Source: Sebastes aleutianus (taxonomy: Eukaryota > Chordata > Actinopteri > Perciformes > Sebastidae). Taken from it: a stretch of 64,000 nt of DNA. Shown here piece by piece: positions 1 through 12,904 of this stretch (the first letter of the stretch is position 1; the number at the start of each line of letters is the position of its first letter). The stretch covers positions 12,361,960 through 12,425,959 of the forward strand of contig CAKAKS010000062.1 of the NCBI GenBank assembly GCA_916700875.1, given 5' to 3'. A program made the translations under genes and the position numbers. Below the pieces are notes generated by a model. That model searched no databases. It was not told where the DNA came from and was given only the letters and a program-made list of their open reading frames with translations.

Positions 1-3000
1 ACCTCAAATCTAATTTGGCATTTCTGTACTACAATTTCTTGTTAATTGGCTGACACATACACAGATACCGATATATCTACAATAAGTTAATATCTGCAAA
101 TCTATAGGCATGACCGCCAATTTAACGCTCTTCTTCTGACAACTGTTAAAAAATAATTGTCATCAACAATCAACAAAATTTCATCAACTATGCTCTTGAC
201 AAAATGCCAACAAACTACGCAGCATTCCTCATTTGTACTGAAAAAAGGTGACAGCCCCTTGAGAATCCTTAGAAAGAAGAGTAGAGGTCGTTGCGTTTAA
301 CAGGGTTATTATGTCGGCCCCGTCTGTTCCAGCACATTAACCCTGATCTGTGAGAAAGAAAGCAGAGGGAGAGCCATTCTTCTCATGACCCCTGCCTCCC
401 TCCCTCCTCTATCAACGCTCTGTCAGGCTGCGCTACAGCTGACGTCCATCACTGCTAAACCCGCCTCCTAACTCATCTCTCGTGTACCGACCCCATCCTG
501 TAACAGAACGTGAGGCAAATTAGTCCTGTTTTACCTCTCAGCTGGCTACATGCTGCCTCCTCTGCCTTCAGCCACCCCACTCCCTCTCCAGCGTCCTAAC
601 ACCCCCCCCTCTCCCACTCTTCTGTTTATCCAGTCTTTTCAGGGTCGCATTCCTCCCATACTCACCCTTTATCAGGGAGAGACAGCGAGCAACGGCATTC
701 CACAAATTTCTGTCCTTTATGCCTCCCCTCTTACGTCTCTCTCAGACCTATTCTCTGGCTTTCCTTCCCGTTTCCTCCCCTTATTCCCATCACATCAGCG
801 GGTCATGTGTGTCTTCAGGAGTTTCATCACTCAGAGGAGATCAGCATCACAGATCGAACAGACTCTCAGTCCCTTTGTGTATGTGTCGGAGTATGTTCCC
901 ATGCTCCTTTACAATATACTTGACCATTACATTTGTATCAGTTGGCCCCATGCAGAGTTGAATATGAGCCATTACTGTGACTGTAATCCCACTAGTTTTG
1001 TTGTTTGGCAAAAACAAGAAGAGAAATAGAACAGGCTGAACACGCCCAAAGCTCTGTTGTTGCTTTAGCTTGCTATGTTTTTCCACTATCCTCAAGGTGC
1101 AGGGAGACATGTTGGACGCCATGAAAACAGCATCTCAAACACTTCTTCTAACAAATACAGACACCATCTGTTGCTGCAGTCAAATGGCTCTTAAACTGGA
1201 TTGCAGTTATTTTTCATCAATTAATCTGCCGATCATTTTCTAGATCAGTGGGTCTCAACCTTTTCGAGTCACGACCCCGCAGAATAATCAGGTTACCCCC
1301 CACTGAACCACTGTTCTAGTTTAATCGTTTAAAATGTCAGAAAACAGAAATTCTGTTTACTATCGAATAAAACAAAGAAAATTTGAAACCAGGGATTGTT
1401 TGGTATTTTTGCTTGAAAAATGACTCGCATGATTATCAATATAGTTGCCCATTATTATAACTAAGCATTTTAGCTCTAATTATCATAATTTAGCTCTGTT
1501 GATGTCTGCCTCAGTCCGACTCACATGCTTGCCACAGATAACTCAGTGACACACTTCAAACCACCTCCAGAGAGTAGCATGAGGACTAAAATTACCCCAA
1601 CAGCTATTCTAGTTCGACAAGTGCTGCTCTATATTGAAAGTAGGAAAAAAGAGGAGGGTTAAAGAACTCCCATCAGACAATTGTGGAGGCTGACAGTTAT
1701 AGGAAGACACGGATGTTGACTTGACTTTGAGATAAAACCAACGCCCCCCTGTTCGGCTCAGGTTTTTGCTGCCGCCCTGCCAAGTCCTCCATAATCCTGT
1801 AAGAATCAAGGTTTCTCTGATTCCTTGTCACTTTGCAACACGCTCTGATGTGAAAGAATTTACTATCTATTCTGTTGAGACCTATTTATGATGAGATTAA
1901 CCGGTTTAGATAATCATAACAAGGATTACTCATTAATTGGATACATGGCAGTAGGTAGAAAACAGTCATCCCGAAACCAACGCTTGGCAAAAAATCCATG
2001 AACTTTATGAGACTTGACTGAGATACCATTAAAGGATTATGTTCTCAAAATGCCCAAATGAAAAACGGAGTTAGCAGTGTCCTGTCAAAGCAGCAGCCTT
2101 CTTGAAAAAGGAAGAGGAACCATAAAATAAATAGCACAAGGAAGAGAACGGAGGCTGGTTTTAGAAACCGAGTTAGCTGTATCCTTATGGTTTTAGAAAC
2201 CAGCCTCATCACAGAAACCAGAATGTGGTTACAAAGAAAAGGAAGTGATGCAGTGGCCAGGATTTTGGAGGAAGAGGTGGAAAGGAAAAGGGAAGAGCTA
2301 CAGAGCGTCCTTTTCAGTCCCAGTTGTCCTGTTTAGAAAGCAGGTCAACTTTGGTCTTTATAAAACTGAGGCCATCCCTCCGTCAGTCAGACTCCCTCTC
2401 ATTCCTTTCCACCTCAGCGACTCTCCCCGAGTTACTGTAAAAACCAGGAGTCGAGACAACCTCTACCAAAGCATGACCATGTACAGTCAAACCCTCCTGC
2501 TCCAGCTAAAGGGAACCTATAAAGCAGCTGTGCTGCGTCGACTGCCCCATTGACAGGAATATTAATAGAATGACCAAAAAGTCAATAACACTGTACTCCC
2601 ACCAACTGCATCCCATCACAACTTCCCAGCCGGCATGAGCAGAGCCAATTCTGCTCATCCGCTGTCCTCCTCACACTGTGGATGTTGTTTTGCACTGTTG
2701 TCTCCCTTGTCCGTTTGGCTTCAACTGTTTAGATTACTCTTTCCAACAAATGGTCTAATCTCTAGTTCAAGTGTCAGGTCCTCTTGGGTCTTGGCTTCAT
2801 CCCCCTCACAGCCCAATGATCTACTGCCTGAGAGTTCGCTCTCTCTCATGAAAGTGAGAGTGGGTGCCAGACAGGGCCTGGAAAAGGTACGGAGTCAGTC
2901 AAAATTCATTATGGGCTCACACGTCGGCACTCTCCCGCTCTCTCTCCCCTTCGCCCTCCTTCCAAAAGTGGAAGGGTGGGGCAAGGACAAGAAAGGGAAG

Positions 3001-3317
3001 GAAAAGAGGAAATGACAAACTGAGAAAACTATTTTGCCATTTGTGGAACTTGTTGTGTGCGAGTCTTTCGAGGAGGAGGGAAGGTGGCATTTTCTTGAGC
3101 GCACGCTGCGTGGCTTTGAGAAGCAAATTAAGCCCTTGATGGAAAATAACTGCACTGCTTGACAGATCTACATCACTTTCCACATTACTTTTCACATTCC
3201 TGCCACAACCAGGATCCAATTTCACTTTGAACTGTAAGCTGGCCAATGCCATCTGCCATTTACAACTAGAGGCCCCTACGAGGTCTTATTAAAGCTCTCA
3301 GCACATCACCTACTGTA
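1..3317. other. Non-coding stretch, no gene seen
   Basis: Only short ORFs without recognisable domains. A repeat-like sequence, GTGGGTCTCAACC followed by TCACGACCCC (1248-1276), resembles the end of a common fish hAT-type element; its other end was not found. Pyrimidine-rich tracts at 390-830 and a GA/CT-rich block at 2900-3010 create long chance ORFs. Confidence 0.5.
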
Positions 3318-4461
3318 CAGTGGTTCCCAACTTTTATCTGATGTAACCCCACCACAGCTCTGTCAGATGAACTCAAGTACCCATTCATCAACACCACCAG
3401 TCATTCTGGTTGCCTGCATGCTAACGTGAATATTAAATGAATATATTCACCAGAAGTATAAAACATGTTACATGTCCCTTATAAATTAAAAAGAAAATAC
3501 CTCTAACTTGTGAGGGAAATGTCTATTCTTAGATTTTTGGGTTGCTGGAAAAAATTCAATAAATAATTCCTGACAATGACTGATATATTTGACTTCAGGA
3601 AATCTCTCATACATGCTGAAAATCTAATATTTTTACCCTACCAATTTAGATATTTGTGTATGATTCAACTTTTTCCCATGGTCTAGTGTTAAAAAAGTTA
3701 ACAAATCGCAATAAATTGTAATATCGAATGGCAATACTTATAGAATTGCAATACTTAAAAATCACAATACATATCAAATCGGCACCCAAGTATCGTGATA
3801 GTATCGTATCGGGAGATAAGTGTATCATCCCAGGCTGGGATGACAATAGACAATAGATTATCATTGTTCATGATTGGCTGGTGAGTGAAGCAAATCTAGC
3901 AGCCACCTGCATATTTTACCAGCATTTGGCTGGTAGCTGGAGCACGTCCAGGGGACACACCCTTTTCCTGATAATAGAAACAACAAATCCCTGTTGAAAT
4001 CAGCAGAAGGAGAGCTAGTTAGCTGTTAGCAGCAAGTAGGCAGCACAGTCCTGCACGGAGCTTTCACCTAACGTTAACGGAGGTTGCATTGATTTACATT
4101 ATGATGCGTTCAGGCTCTATTCTCTGTAAACATGAGTATTAGGCAAAGGTAAATTATAACGTTATCATGATGTGTTCAAATGTATTCTTGTAAAATGTAT
4201 TTTTTGATGAGAAACTTGAATAAATCCAGTTGTTTCAAGGAGATGTTTTCACATTTATATAAAAAAGATATTAGAGAGGGAATTATGAATTGTTTAACTT
4301 CCTAACACGAGCTCGAAGTGTTTAAGGTTTTGTTGTTGTTTTTTGCAGAAGCTTGGCGTTTCAACCATTTCTGCATTACTTTAGCTATTTCAATAGTTTG
4401 TCCATTACTTTTAGCTTAATATTTCAATGGTTTTATCAATACTCATAGTTGAGAATCACTG
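3318..4461. mobile_element. hAT-like non-autonomous element, about 1.14 kb
   Basis: Ends are CAGTGGTTCCCAAC (3318-3331) and GTTGAGAATCACTG (4448-4461), imperfect inverted repeats of the CAGTGGTTCTCAAC type known from vertebrate hAT elements. The interior includes a segment of repeated ATCG-rich sequence (3700-3840, TATCGTGATAGTATCG) that is probably a nested repeat. No transposase is present. An 8-bp target duplication is not clear. Confidence 0.65.
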
Positions 4462-6751
4462 ACCTATACAACTACTTCAAATGAACGTATCAATTCAAGT
4501 GCTTTGGGCTATGTATAAAGATTCTGAATAAATGTCTGTTTTACCTATTTCAACCAGTTGTCCAATGGGAGTCAGAAGGCAGACCCATTGTACACTTCTG
4601 TTAAATGACAGGGAGGACAGATATTGGAAATAGGGTGTCGGTCTGATAAACGCATCATTTTCAGGGTCATAGAATACATTCTGCATCTGTCATTAAAACC
4701 TGCTATCTGATTACACCGTTGAATGCACAATTGACTGGCTATTTGACAAAACAGAGCAGATACTGCACTGCACCAGTTTGCCCTTTTACTAGAACACTCA
4801 ACAGTATTGACCCTTAGATAAATAGATAGGTGGTTACGTAAGCCCTTTTAGCAGACGGTGAAAGAATGCAGAGGGGAGTTAAGATACACATTTCAATCTG
4901 TCAGCAATGCTTCTTTATGTGGAATGCTGAGCTGGCACCGCTAAGTCTTATATTTCTGACAGATTCAGTGAAGAAAATCTGTTATTACTACCTCACTTCT
5001 GCATATATGTTCTCATAACATTCATCCTATCACCAGAAAACTCTCCCTTCTTCACTCTTTTGGATTATCGTGTAGCTCTTTTTACCTATATCACTTGTTA
5101 TCTTTACCTAGGGCACTCCCTTTGAGTCACTCATAAGACTTATCTCATCAAACAATGCAATCACAGGCCTCCGAGAGCCACATGCTAGATGACAACCCGG
5201 GCATCTGGTGTGCAATACAATTTTGGACTGACATGGGAATAAACTGTTCAAAGGGAGACAGAAGATGACGCATTACACAGCATGTTTCAAAGTTCACAGA
5301 GCAAAAGTGTCTGTGGTGAATGTGTTGCGCAAAGAACTACTTTTCTACGCCAGGTGTGCAGCTCACACACACCCAACCACGGACAAAGTCTAATTTCTGA
5401 CATGTACAGTAATACAACTGTGCTTCACCACAATCACCACCAAACAGATTACTTTTCTGTTTTAGGTTTATTGTGTGGGGTCTCTCAGCCATAAATGTAT
5501 GGTTTTACTTCACATTGCATAACCTGTATTTACACTAATGAGTCAACTGCTTTGCAGAGTGTTAAAAACATCACTAAAAAGAAGATAGAAAGAGAGAAAC
5601 TCTTTACAAAAATCATTATCTACAAGGAAGTTTCATGGGTAAATGGAGAGCCAGGTGCTGACTATCACGTCTTCTTAAACAAACAGGAAGCTGATCATTA
5701 AACAGGCACTCCATTGAGGGCTAGGCCTTAGATCAGCAATCACTGATCAAGCATTACCTCATCATTTATGCCCCAAAACAGAAAGCAGAATTATCCACTG
5801 AGCCACATGTAGTCATCACAAAAAAAAGTGTTCAAGGTCCGTCCGTCGAGATCACAAATCTCATTTCTGTGTATAGTCCAAGTCAGAGCGCAACCATTTC
5901 CTGGTATTGTTCAGTTCTATTGAAACCTTACAGGTGCGTGCTGTGCGGGGGAGGATGGAGGAAAGGATGGGGTGGTGGCAAAAAAAAACAAGCAGAGGAA
6001 AAGAGGCAGGGGGGAGGGAAAATGAAGGGGAACATAGACAGGGAACAGAGAAAGGGGAGACCGAGACGAGGAATTGTAAAGGAATAAACAGCGGTGGAAG
6101 GAAATGGAAAACCCACAGCACACATACTACTGCAGATATATCCTTGAGCCCAGTCGGTTCAACCATTCTGACTGAGGCAACTTAATTATGCTGTTGAAGA
6201 AATATGTTTGGGCAGAACTAAAATAGACGAGACATTCAAGAAAAATATGTTTGGAAGAACTGAATTAAAGGGCACCATTAGTGATATATGGAACATGGCA
6301 TGCAGAATGTGTGCAAGCTTGTTGCCCTTTCTTGTTCCTAGCTGTTATGTCTAGGCCTTTCTGTGTACATTGAGAGCAATGCAAAAAACGGGAGTCAAAT
6401 TCCTTGTATGTGTACACAATACTTGGCCAACAAGTGAATTTCGGCCAGTATTGACTATTCAACACTCTTAACTACTGTACATACTGAGTGATGTCATGAT
6501 CAGCTCTGCCATGGTTAATAGAGAATCTTGACAGTCTCCGCTCTGACTGGAATGTTTTTGCCTGCATGAATGAATCTCAGCTGACTGTGTAGGAAACTAC
6601 GTGGGATATGCATGACACTTCACTGCCCTGCCAGTCATCAACAAAGTCTATTACTAGGGTCAAGTATTAAAAGAAAATAAAGGAGTACTCAGATAAGAAA
6701 ATTGACACAGTCCAACTGACAGCCTCCCTTTAGAAATGTTAACATATTGTA
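4462..6751. other. Non-coding stretch, no gene seen
   Basis: No domain, exon-like signal or clear repeat boundary was recognised. Opposed ORFs at 5.86-6.19 kb come from a GA-rich block (5945-6065) and are low-complexity. Confidence 0.4.
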
Positions 6752-6759
6752 TATTATTG

Positions 6760-7123
6760 TAGAGCTGCAACAATTAATTGATTAATAAAATTAAATAAAA
6801 TTATTAAATGAATCGCCAACTATTTTGATAATTGATAAATCGGTTTGAGCAATTTTTAAGAAAGAAAAAAAGTCAAAACTCTGACTCCAGCTTCTTAAAT
6901 GTGATCATTTTCTGATTTCTTTACTCCTCTAGGGCAGTAAACTGAATATCTTTGACTTGTGGACAACAAAACACATTTGAGGATGTCATCTTGGGCTTTG
7001 GGAAACACTCATCGACATTTTAACCATTGTTTGACATTTTATAGACCACACATCTGATCGATTAATTGAGAAAATAATCAACAGATTAATCAACAATGAA
7101 AATAATTGTTAGTTGAAGCCCTA
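6760..7123. mobile_element. hAT-like MITE with perfect 8-bp target duplication
   Basis: The element is 364 bp, beginning TAGAGCTGCAACAATTA and ending TAATTGTTAGTTGAAGCCCTA, which are inverted repeats with a few mismatches. It is flanked by identical 8-bp sequences TATTATTG (6752-6759 and 7124-7131), the target-site length of the hAT superfamily. The interior consists of repeated ATCGATTAAT-type sequence and has no ORF. Confidence 0.85.
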
Positions 7124-7151
7124 TATTATTGTAGAAGGATTTGGGGCCAAC

Positions 7152-8153
7152 TAGGGTTGCAACCAACAACAATTTGCGTTTTTGGTTAGTCTTCTAAATA
7201 TTTTCTTTATTGATTTCTTGCAAAGTCGATAAAATGTCACAAAAGAAAGGGTGACAAATGCCCAAAATTTCCAAATGCCTCACTGACATTTTCAAATAGC
7301 TTGTTTTGACCAACCAACAGTGCAAAAGCCTATTTACAATCATTAAAAGACAAAGGAAACCAGAAAAGATTCACGTTTGAGAAGCTGGAGCCAGCGCGTT
7401 TTTAGCATCTTTGCTTAACAAAATGACCGACAATTAAAGCTGAAGTCAGACACTTGCAAATATTATAAAAAAAATATTTTAAAATGTAAAAAAGGGTTAT
7501 TTTTATAAAACTGTCACTATATCCTGACAGTAGTGCATGAGACAGGTAATCTGGGAAAAAAAACATGTTCCTCTGTGTCCTCCTGTGCTCCTAATGGCAT
7601 TTGCAAGATTTCACAGCGCTGAAGGAAAACAACCAATCAGAAAAATGAGAGAAAGTTTGCTCCAGCCGGTGGGCGGTGCTTAGTTTTGGCTTGACTGTCT
7701 TCAACATAGCAGCCAGGTCACAACCTTTCACATTTTACAGCTAAACAGTACACTAAAATGTGTTTCTGATAACATTTGAGCGAGAAATAGGCACTACAGT
7801 AACAGAATATTAATTCATATTTGATCAGCGTTGCCTAGTTTGACCGTTTGATCAGAGTTCCCGAGTTTAGCGAGCAGTGATTGACAGCTGCTATAGAGAC
7901 TGCTCAGCTCCTTGGTTATTTTGGTTTGGACGCGGTGAAATCTTGAAAATGCCATTAGGAGCACTAGGAGGACACAGTGGAGCCTGATTTTTCACAGATT
8001 ATCTGTCGCATGCACTACTGTCAGGATATAGTGACCCTTTTATAAAAATAACTTTTAATCATAATTGCTCAAAGTTCCGTACTGCAGCTTTAATCAATTA
8101 TCAGAACAGTTGCAGATTAATTTTCTTTCAATCGACAAATCGTTTCAGCTCTA
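7152..8153. mobile_element. hAT-like MITE split by a TTAA-ended element
   Basis: Outer ends TAGGGTTGCAACCAAC (7152) and GTTTCAGCTCTA (to 8153) are inverted repeats of the same general type as the element at 6760. The interior is interrupted by a complete 661-bp element at 7434-8094. Confidence 0.65.
7434..8094. mobile_element. TTAA-ended palindromic MITE, family B, nested
   Basis: Begins TTAAAGCTGAAGTC and ends CTGCAGCTTTAA. The first and last 110 bp are long inverted repeats; both carry the motif CACTATATCCTGACAGTAGTGC or its complement (about 7514 and 8010). Related copies lie at 11.19-11.48, 16.60-17.14 and 17.34-17.76 kb. TTAA at both ends suggests a piggyBac-type target. No ORF. Confidence 0.75.
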
Positions 8154-10490
8154 GCTCAAGTACAGAAGTGTTTTTTTTTTTTTAGCTTTTCCAGCCTGTG
8201 TTATCTGCCTTTCTCTCCTCTTAGCCTGACTATCTGAATTAAATGCATTATTATGCCTATGAATGGAAAGTTAGAAGGGCACAGACAACAGATAAAAGAT
8301 CAGAAATACCTCACAGTTGTGAAAAGAACCTTGAGAGTTCATAAACCAGAAGACAACTACTGTTACATACTGTGTGAGACTGCCCTCCCCAAGCTGCAAC
8401 AAAAGCAAGAGGCCTGCAAGTAATCTGGCTCAGCGAGGACGACCTACCTTCAATGAAATCTAAACATCCACGGGCATGTTTCTCTCAGACTGTATCATTT
8501 TGAGGAGATTGAACAGCCTCGTACACCGGCCCCATGTTCACATTTTAAGATGCCTGTGTTTAATTTGGTCTAGCCTACAGTACATAACTCTCCCGGGGGG
8601 CCCAGTGTGTATGGACATTGCTGACACACGAATGATGGAATGTAACGATCTCTGCGGGGTGCTCCATAACAGCACCGAAACTGGCAATATGTGAGAAAAG
8701 CTGGCCTCCAGAGAAGCCATTGCACAACTCGTAATTAATCCATGACTCAAATAGAACAACAGGATATGACATACCACATGTCACCCAATGTGCCCCTTTA
8801 AGGCTATGCGTTTACTGATGTGTCTTTCTCAAGCCACGCAGCAAGGGACTGGGACTGCTCTGTGAAAGAGTGTAGGTGTATCATCCGGAGAAGCATGAGA
8901 GATGACTTTGATAAAACAAGCAACATATGACTACACAGACAAAGACAGCGGTTTGTATTTTTCAGCTACTGTAATTACCATTTGAGCATGAACCAACATT
9001 TGCACAATATGCCTGAGTATTAGAATATTATTAATGTGGTAAGACGCTCATACTGTGGTTTAATAGCTTCTTGGCAGAAAACATCAGCTCTTATTATAAG
9101 TGTATGGTTCTGATTTTGAGAGCAGCACCCCTTTGCTCTCAAAATGAGAAGCAGGTTGGGATGAAGGATGCCAGCTTCGGTGCCCAGTATGACTTAAGAG
9201 GTAGAGACAATTCATGCATATTTTTTTGCTAATAGCCACACAGCTAGCTAGGCATACTCAAAGTCAGTAGGGCGGGCGTGCAGCATACCAGAGACTGTTT
9301 GCTTCCCAGAGTGCAAACACAATCATGTGCCATATAACAGAGCAAACACAAATTGCACTGACAAAGCACACTTATGTAGGTGTGCAATGACATGGCACGG
9401 TTAGGCATGATGAGTATGTGACACTTTATAGATCTGAGGAAAGTCTGAGATTGGCCCGTGGGAAAGAAAATATCAAGAGAGTTGCTGTAACGTGCATCTT
9501 TTTTGTATTAGACTAAATTAATAAAAATGTCCTGGCTGCAAAATACAGAAAATATCATATGGTTTAGGGGCAATATGGGGAACATTTGAAGTCTTTCTTG
9601 ATCCATATTCTTCACTCCAAGTACTTTTACACTGGTCTAAAACTCTTAACTTAAAATAACCTTTATATTGTGTTTGTACTTTATTTACCTATACTGTTGT
9701 CGTTTTTCTCTATGTAGTAATTTTACAATTGCTAATTTGGTCTATTTTGTATATACAGCATTTATTTGTGACTGGAAGATGGATCCCTCCTCTGTTGCTC
9801 TTCCTGAGGTTTCTCCCTTTTCAAGTTTTTTGTGTGGATTTATTCTTTATCCAAATCAGGGGTCTAAGATTCAAGGGTGTCCTATGTTTTACAGTTTGTG
9901 AAGCCCTCTGAGTCAAATTTGTGATTTGTGACTTAAGCGCTATATACATAAAATTGTCTTAACTTGGCTTGATATTGACATATCCCATAAAACCCCTCAT
10001 GCAGCCTAGCCGATGTTCATCACAGTGGACCGCACTGTAATTACAAGACAAACCTGGTCATTTTCAGCTGGCATTCTTCTTGTGTATTATAGGAATAATT
10101 TGAGCTAAATCTAGCTAACTGATGTAACAACCCGTGCCTATTAACTTCTGTAAAGTGCTTTCTCCTGTTTGAGTCATCAGAGTGTGTTCTGAGCGAGTCG
10201 AAACTGCATTTTTGCACTATGCACCCTGGGCTCGCATTAACTTACAAGCCAAACTTCTTTTGGAAACACTGCCTTCAGACAACCAAAAGGTGTTTTAAGA
10301 GGAATGGAAATGTTTTAAAAAGTCACGCCTTATTTCTCTCAGGTCCAATATTGTGCTATATGTTGAACATTTTTATGTGACTGTATTATCTATTTTCCAC
10401 TGTCATTTTGGCCAGATATCTATTCTAAAAAGAGATAGTGTTTCTCAAGAGACTACGTGGTTAAATAAAATAAATAATGCATGTGTTTAA
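8154..10490. other. Non-coding stretch with one retroposon 3' end
   Basis: Apart from the retroposon end at about 9590-9960, no gene, exon or clear element border was recognised. Confidence 0.4.
9590..9960 (+). mobile_element. Retroposon (LINE-type) 3' end
   Basis: Contains the fish repeat signature with AAGCCCTCTGAGTCAAATTTG followed by GCGCTATATACATAAAATTG at its 3' end (about 9901-9955). This resembles the 3' UTR of a common teleost non-LTR element. The 5' limit is approximate and no reverse transcriptase remains. Confidence 0.5.
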
Positions 10491-11480
10491 AAGGGACTGT
10501 ATGTATGTTTTTACACGTATAAACGTGTTTTAATCGTTTTTTATTGCCAATTTGTGAACAGGTTGTAACCTAGCCTAAAAAAATTTGACCTTCCACGACT
10601 TTCTGAGTTTCCTCTATCACCCTATAGACTGCTTTTAATGTGAAGAACGCGGGACGTTTTTTCCATCCAACGGATGTGATGTCATGCACGCTCGCGAGTG
10701 CCTTTATTTTCAGTTCCGCTACAGGGCTAACAGTGTGCAACCATAACTAACGTTCGGTTAGAAATGGAGTCCGCTAACGCCAACAAAAGACCACCCCCAC
10801 CACAACTCAGACTCCAACACAAACTCCACGGAAGCACAAAAAAAAATAGTTATTGTGAACCCCGTCTTGCAAAACAGGAATGTGACCGTGTCGGGGGAAA
10901 TCTAGGATCAACATCGGCCAGGCCTTCGATTCATGGAGGGACCTTCGTTTGGTAAGCTAACATTACTGTCTACTGGCATGTGAAATATATAGTGATATTG
11001 TGGTATTAGCTGGCTAATCTTGCTAACATTAATTAACATGATGCCTTTCAATCCCGTTCAGTCTTGTGTGTCTGCTCACTGTTTTAACTGATGCTCGCTT
11101 GCTCGCGTCTATGTAGTCCAAGCACAAGCGAGAGCAACAGGATGACTTAATGGCCACAGGTGTCACTGTTTACAAGCTCTTTCTAATTCTTACATCATGT
11201 TCCTCTGTGTCCTCCGGTGCTCCTAACGGCATCTGCAAGATTTCACAGACCGGAGGAAAACAAGCAGTAAGAACTGATCTGAGGTCCGCTGTCCAGCTGC
11301 CGTCTATAAGAGCCGGCTGTCAATCACTCGCGAACTCCGACCAAACGGTCAAACTAGGCCGCGCTGATCAAATATGAAACAATTTTATGTTACGTTAATG
11401 CCTATTTCTCGTCTCAAATGTTTTCGGGATCATTTTGTAGTGCACGGTTTAGCTGTAAAATGAGAAAGTTTGTGACGCCG
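10491..11480. mobile_element. Composite MITE remnants (families B and D)
   Basis: AAAGGGACTGTATG at 10491 resembles the end of the family D element at 28.8 kb. The segment 10788-10875 (AGACTCCAACACAAACTCC and following) matches, in reverse orientation, part of the family D copy at 58.78-58.86 kb. The segment 11185-11480 matches the inside of family B (GTGCTCCTAACGGCATCTGC). Boundaries between pieces are uncertain. Confidence 0.5.
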
Positions 11481-11766
11481 CCATTGTGAAATCTGGTGAT
11501 GGAACACCAGGTCACATGACCGGAGCACAGCCAATAGGAACGCTCTCTCAATGAGATGACCTGTGATTGGTCAAAGTCTCCCGTCACTGGCTAGATTATC
11601 TAAAGCCTGAAAACAGAGCCATGAGGAGGTGCAGAAGTCTAGTTATCTCTCAGAACACTTGAATTACAAAATGCTGAAAGGTTATTATGGAATTTTTGCC
11701 CAATGATGCCAAAACTATACTGCCTACTGCCACTTTAACTAAATCACAGTCAAATGTATTCCTCCT

Positions 11767-11810
11767 TTGCTGGGGGGCCTCTTGAAAAAACCCTCAAAGG
11801 GCCCCCCAGC
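11767..11810. repeat. Inverted repeat CTGGGGGGCC / GGCCCCCCAG
   Basis: CTGGGGGGCCTCTTGA near 11770 pairs with TCAAAGGGCCCCCCAG ending near 11809 around a short A-rich loop, a hairpin of about 14 bp. Probably the remnant of a small inverted-repeat element. Confidence 0.5.
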
Positions 11811-11897
11811 AATGAGGCTTATAGCAGCAGGATTGTAAGTAAAGAAAGGGCATAGTGTGCACATACATGCAGATGACATGGTTCAGTGAGGCCTAGC

Positions 11898-11965
11898 TGG
11901 AGGAGAAGGAGAAGAAGAAGAAGAAGATGAAGGAGGAGAAGAAGAAGATGAAGGAGAAGAAGAAC
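11898..11965. repeat. GAA/GAAGATGAAG-rich microsatellite
   Basis: An impure run of GAA, GGA and GAT triplets on the plus strand, with a repeated GAAGAAGAAGATGAAGGAG unit occurring twice. It generates leucine-rich ORFs on the other strand that are not genes. Confidence 0.8.
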
Positions 11966-12510
11966 AGCGCCACAGTCTACCGGTAAACCAGTGACGTCAT
12001 GCCGCGAGCCAGACATACTGGCCACACACACTCCAACGTCCGTTTCTAATCGCTACAAACCGACAAAACTTCCAACTCAAAACACAAATTAATCATTAAA
12101 TTCCCGGTGTCCCGGACGGGAGCCGGTGTTACACATATCTTAACTCACTTTTCTTTCATTTCCATCCCACTCAAACTCTCAAACCGGCCTTTTTCTGCAA
12201 CTCATTCAAGCGAATCACTTCCTGCCTCAGCCGTTAGTGAGCTCCTCAGCCGTTATGAACAGCTTTTTAGCTTCTCGACCGTTATGAACGGCTTTTCTTA
12301 GCTTTCTCGCCAACGGCCAAACTGCTAACACTGTATTTGACGACACATATCGCACCAATGGTCAAAGTTACGTTATTGAAGATAAAAACAATACAATGTA
12401 GTCGTGTCGCTTAAAAAGTTAAAGAAATGTTTTTAAATCAGTTGAGGAGACTTCCTCTCCTCCACCCTTCAGCGGTTGGTGGTTGAAGTTGCAGCCAGCA
12501 GTTGAACTAT

Positions 12511-12563
12511 ATAGCAACCGTTGTCGAACTATAGCAACCGTTGTCTAACTATAGCAACCGTTG
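12511..12563 (+). repeat. Three 20-bp-spaced copies of ATAGCAACCGTTG
   Basis: ATAGCAACCGTTG occurs at 12511-12523, 12531-12543 and 12551-12563, a tandem array with an exact 20-bp period. Each copy holds CAACCGTTG (its complement contains CAACGG, a c-Myb consensus) and AGCAAC (an RFX X-box half-site). It lies 250-600 bp from the promoter-like block at 12.8-13.2 kb. Confidence 0.7.
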
Positions 12564-12904
12564 CTTCCTGGTTCACTGCTGCACTGGCTGTAGCTGGAGA
12601 GTGACTCAGGGCAGATTGAATGAGTTCATGAAAGAAAGGGTAACATGGAGAAGAGAGAGCATGGCGGACAAAAGAGTTCAATATATTACCTGCTTTTTCA
12701 GATGGGTGGCTAACAACAAACCGGTGGTGGCTCAGTCAGCGTCGCCGTTGAAGTCAAACTTCTTTACCCGTCGACAACAGAGAGAGTTCAGGCTCTAAAC
12801 TAACAGTGCTTCCTCCCTCTCTTTCTCCTCTCCACTCACTCTTTCTATTTTTTCTTTTTTTTCTCTCCCCCTCGCTTCCTTCTGCCCTCCCTCCTTCAAC
12901 TGGC

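Noticed and set aside
550..1029. 159-codon plus-strand ORF
   Set aside because: Low-complexity Pro/Ser start, no domain, no promoter or poly(A) arrangement and overlapping ORFs on both strands; not enough to call a gene.
5861..6185. Overlapping ORFs on both strands near 6 kb
   Set aside because: They come from a GA/CT-rich low-complexity tract.
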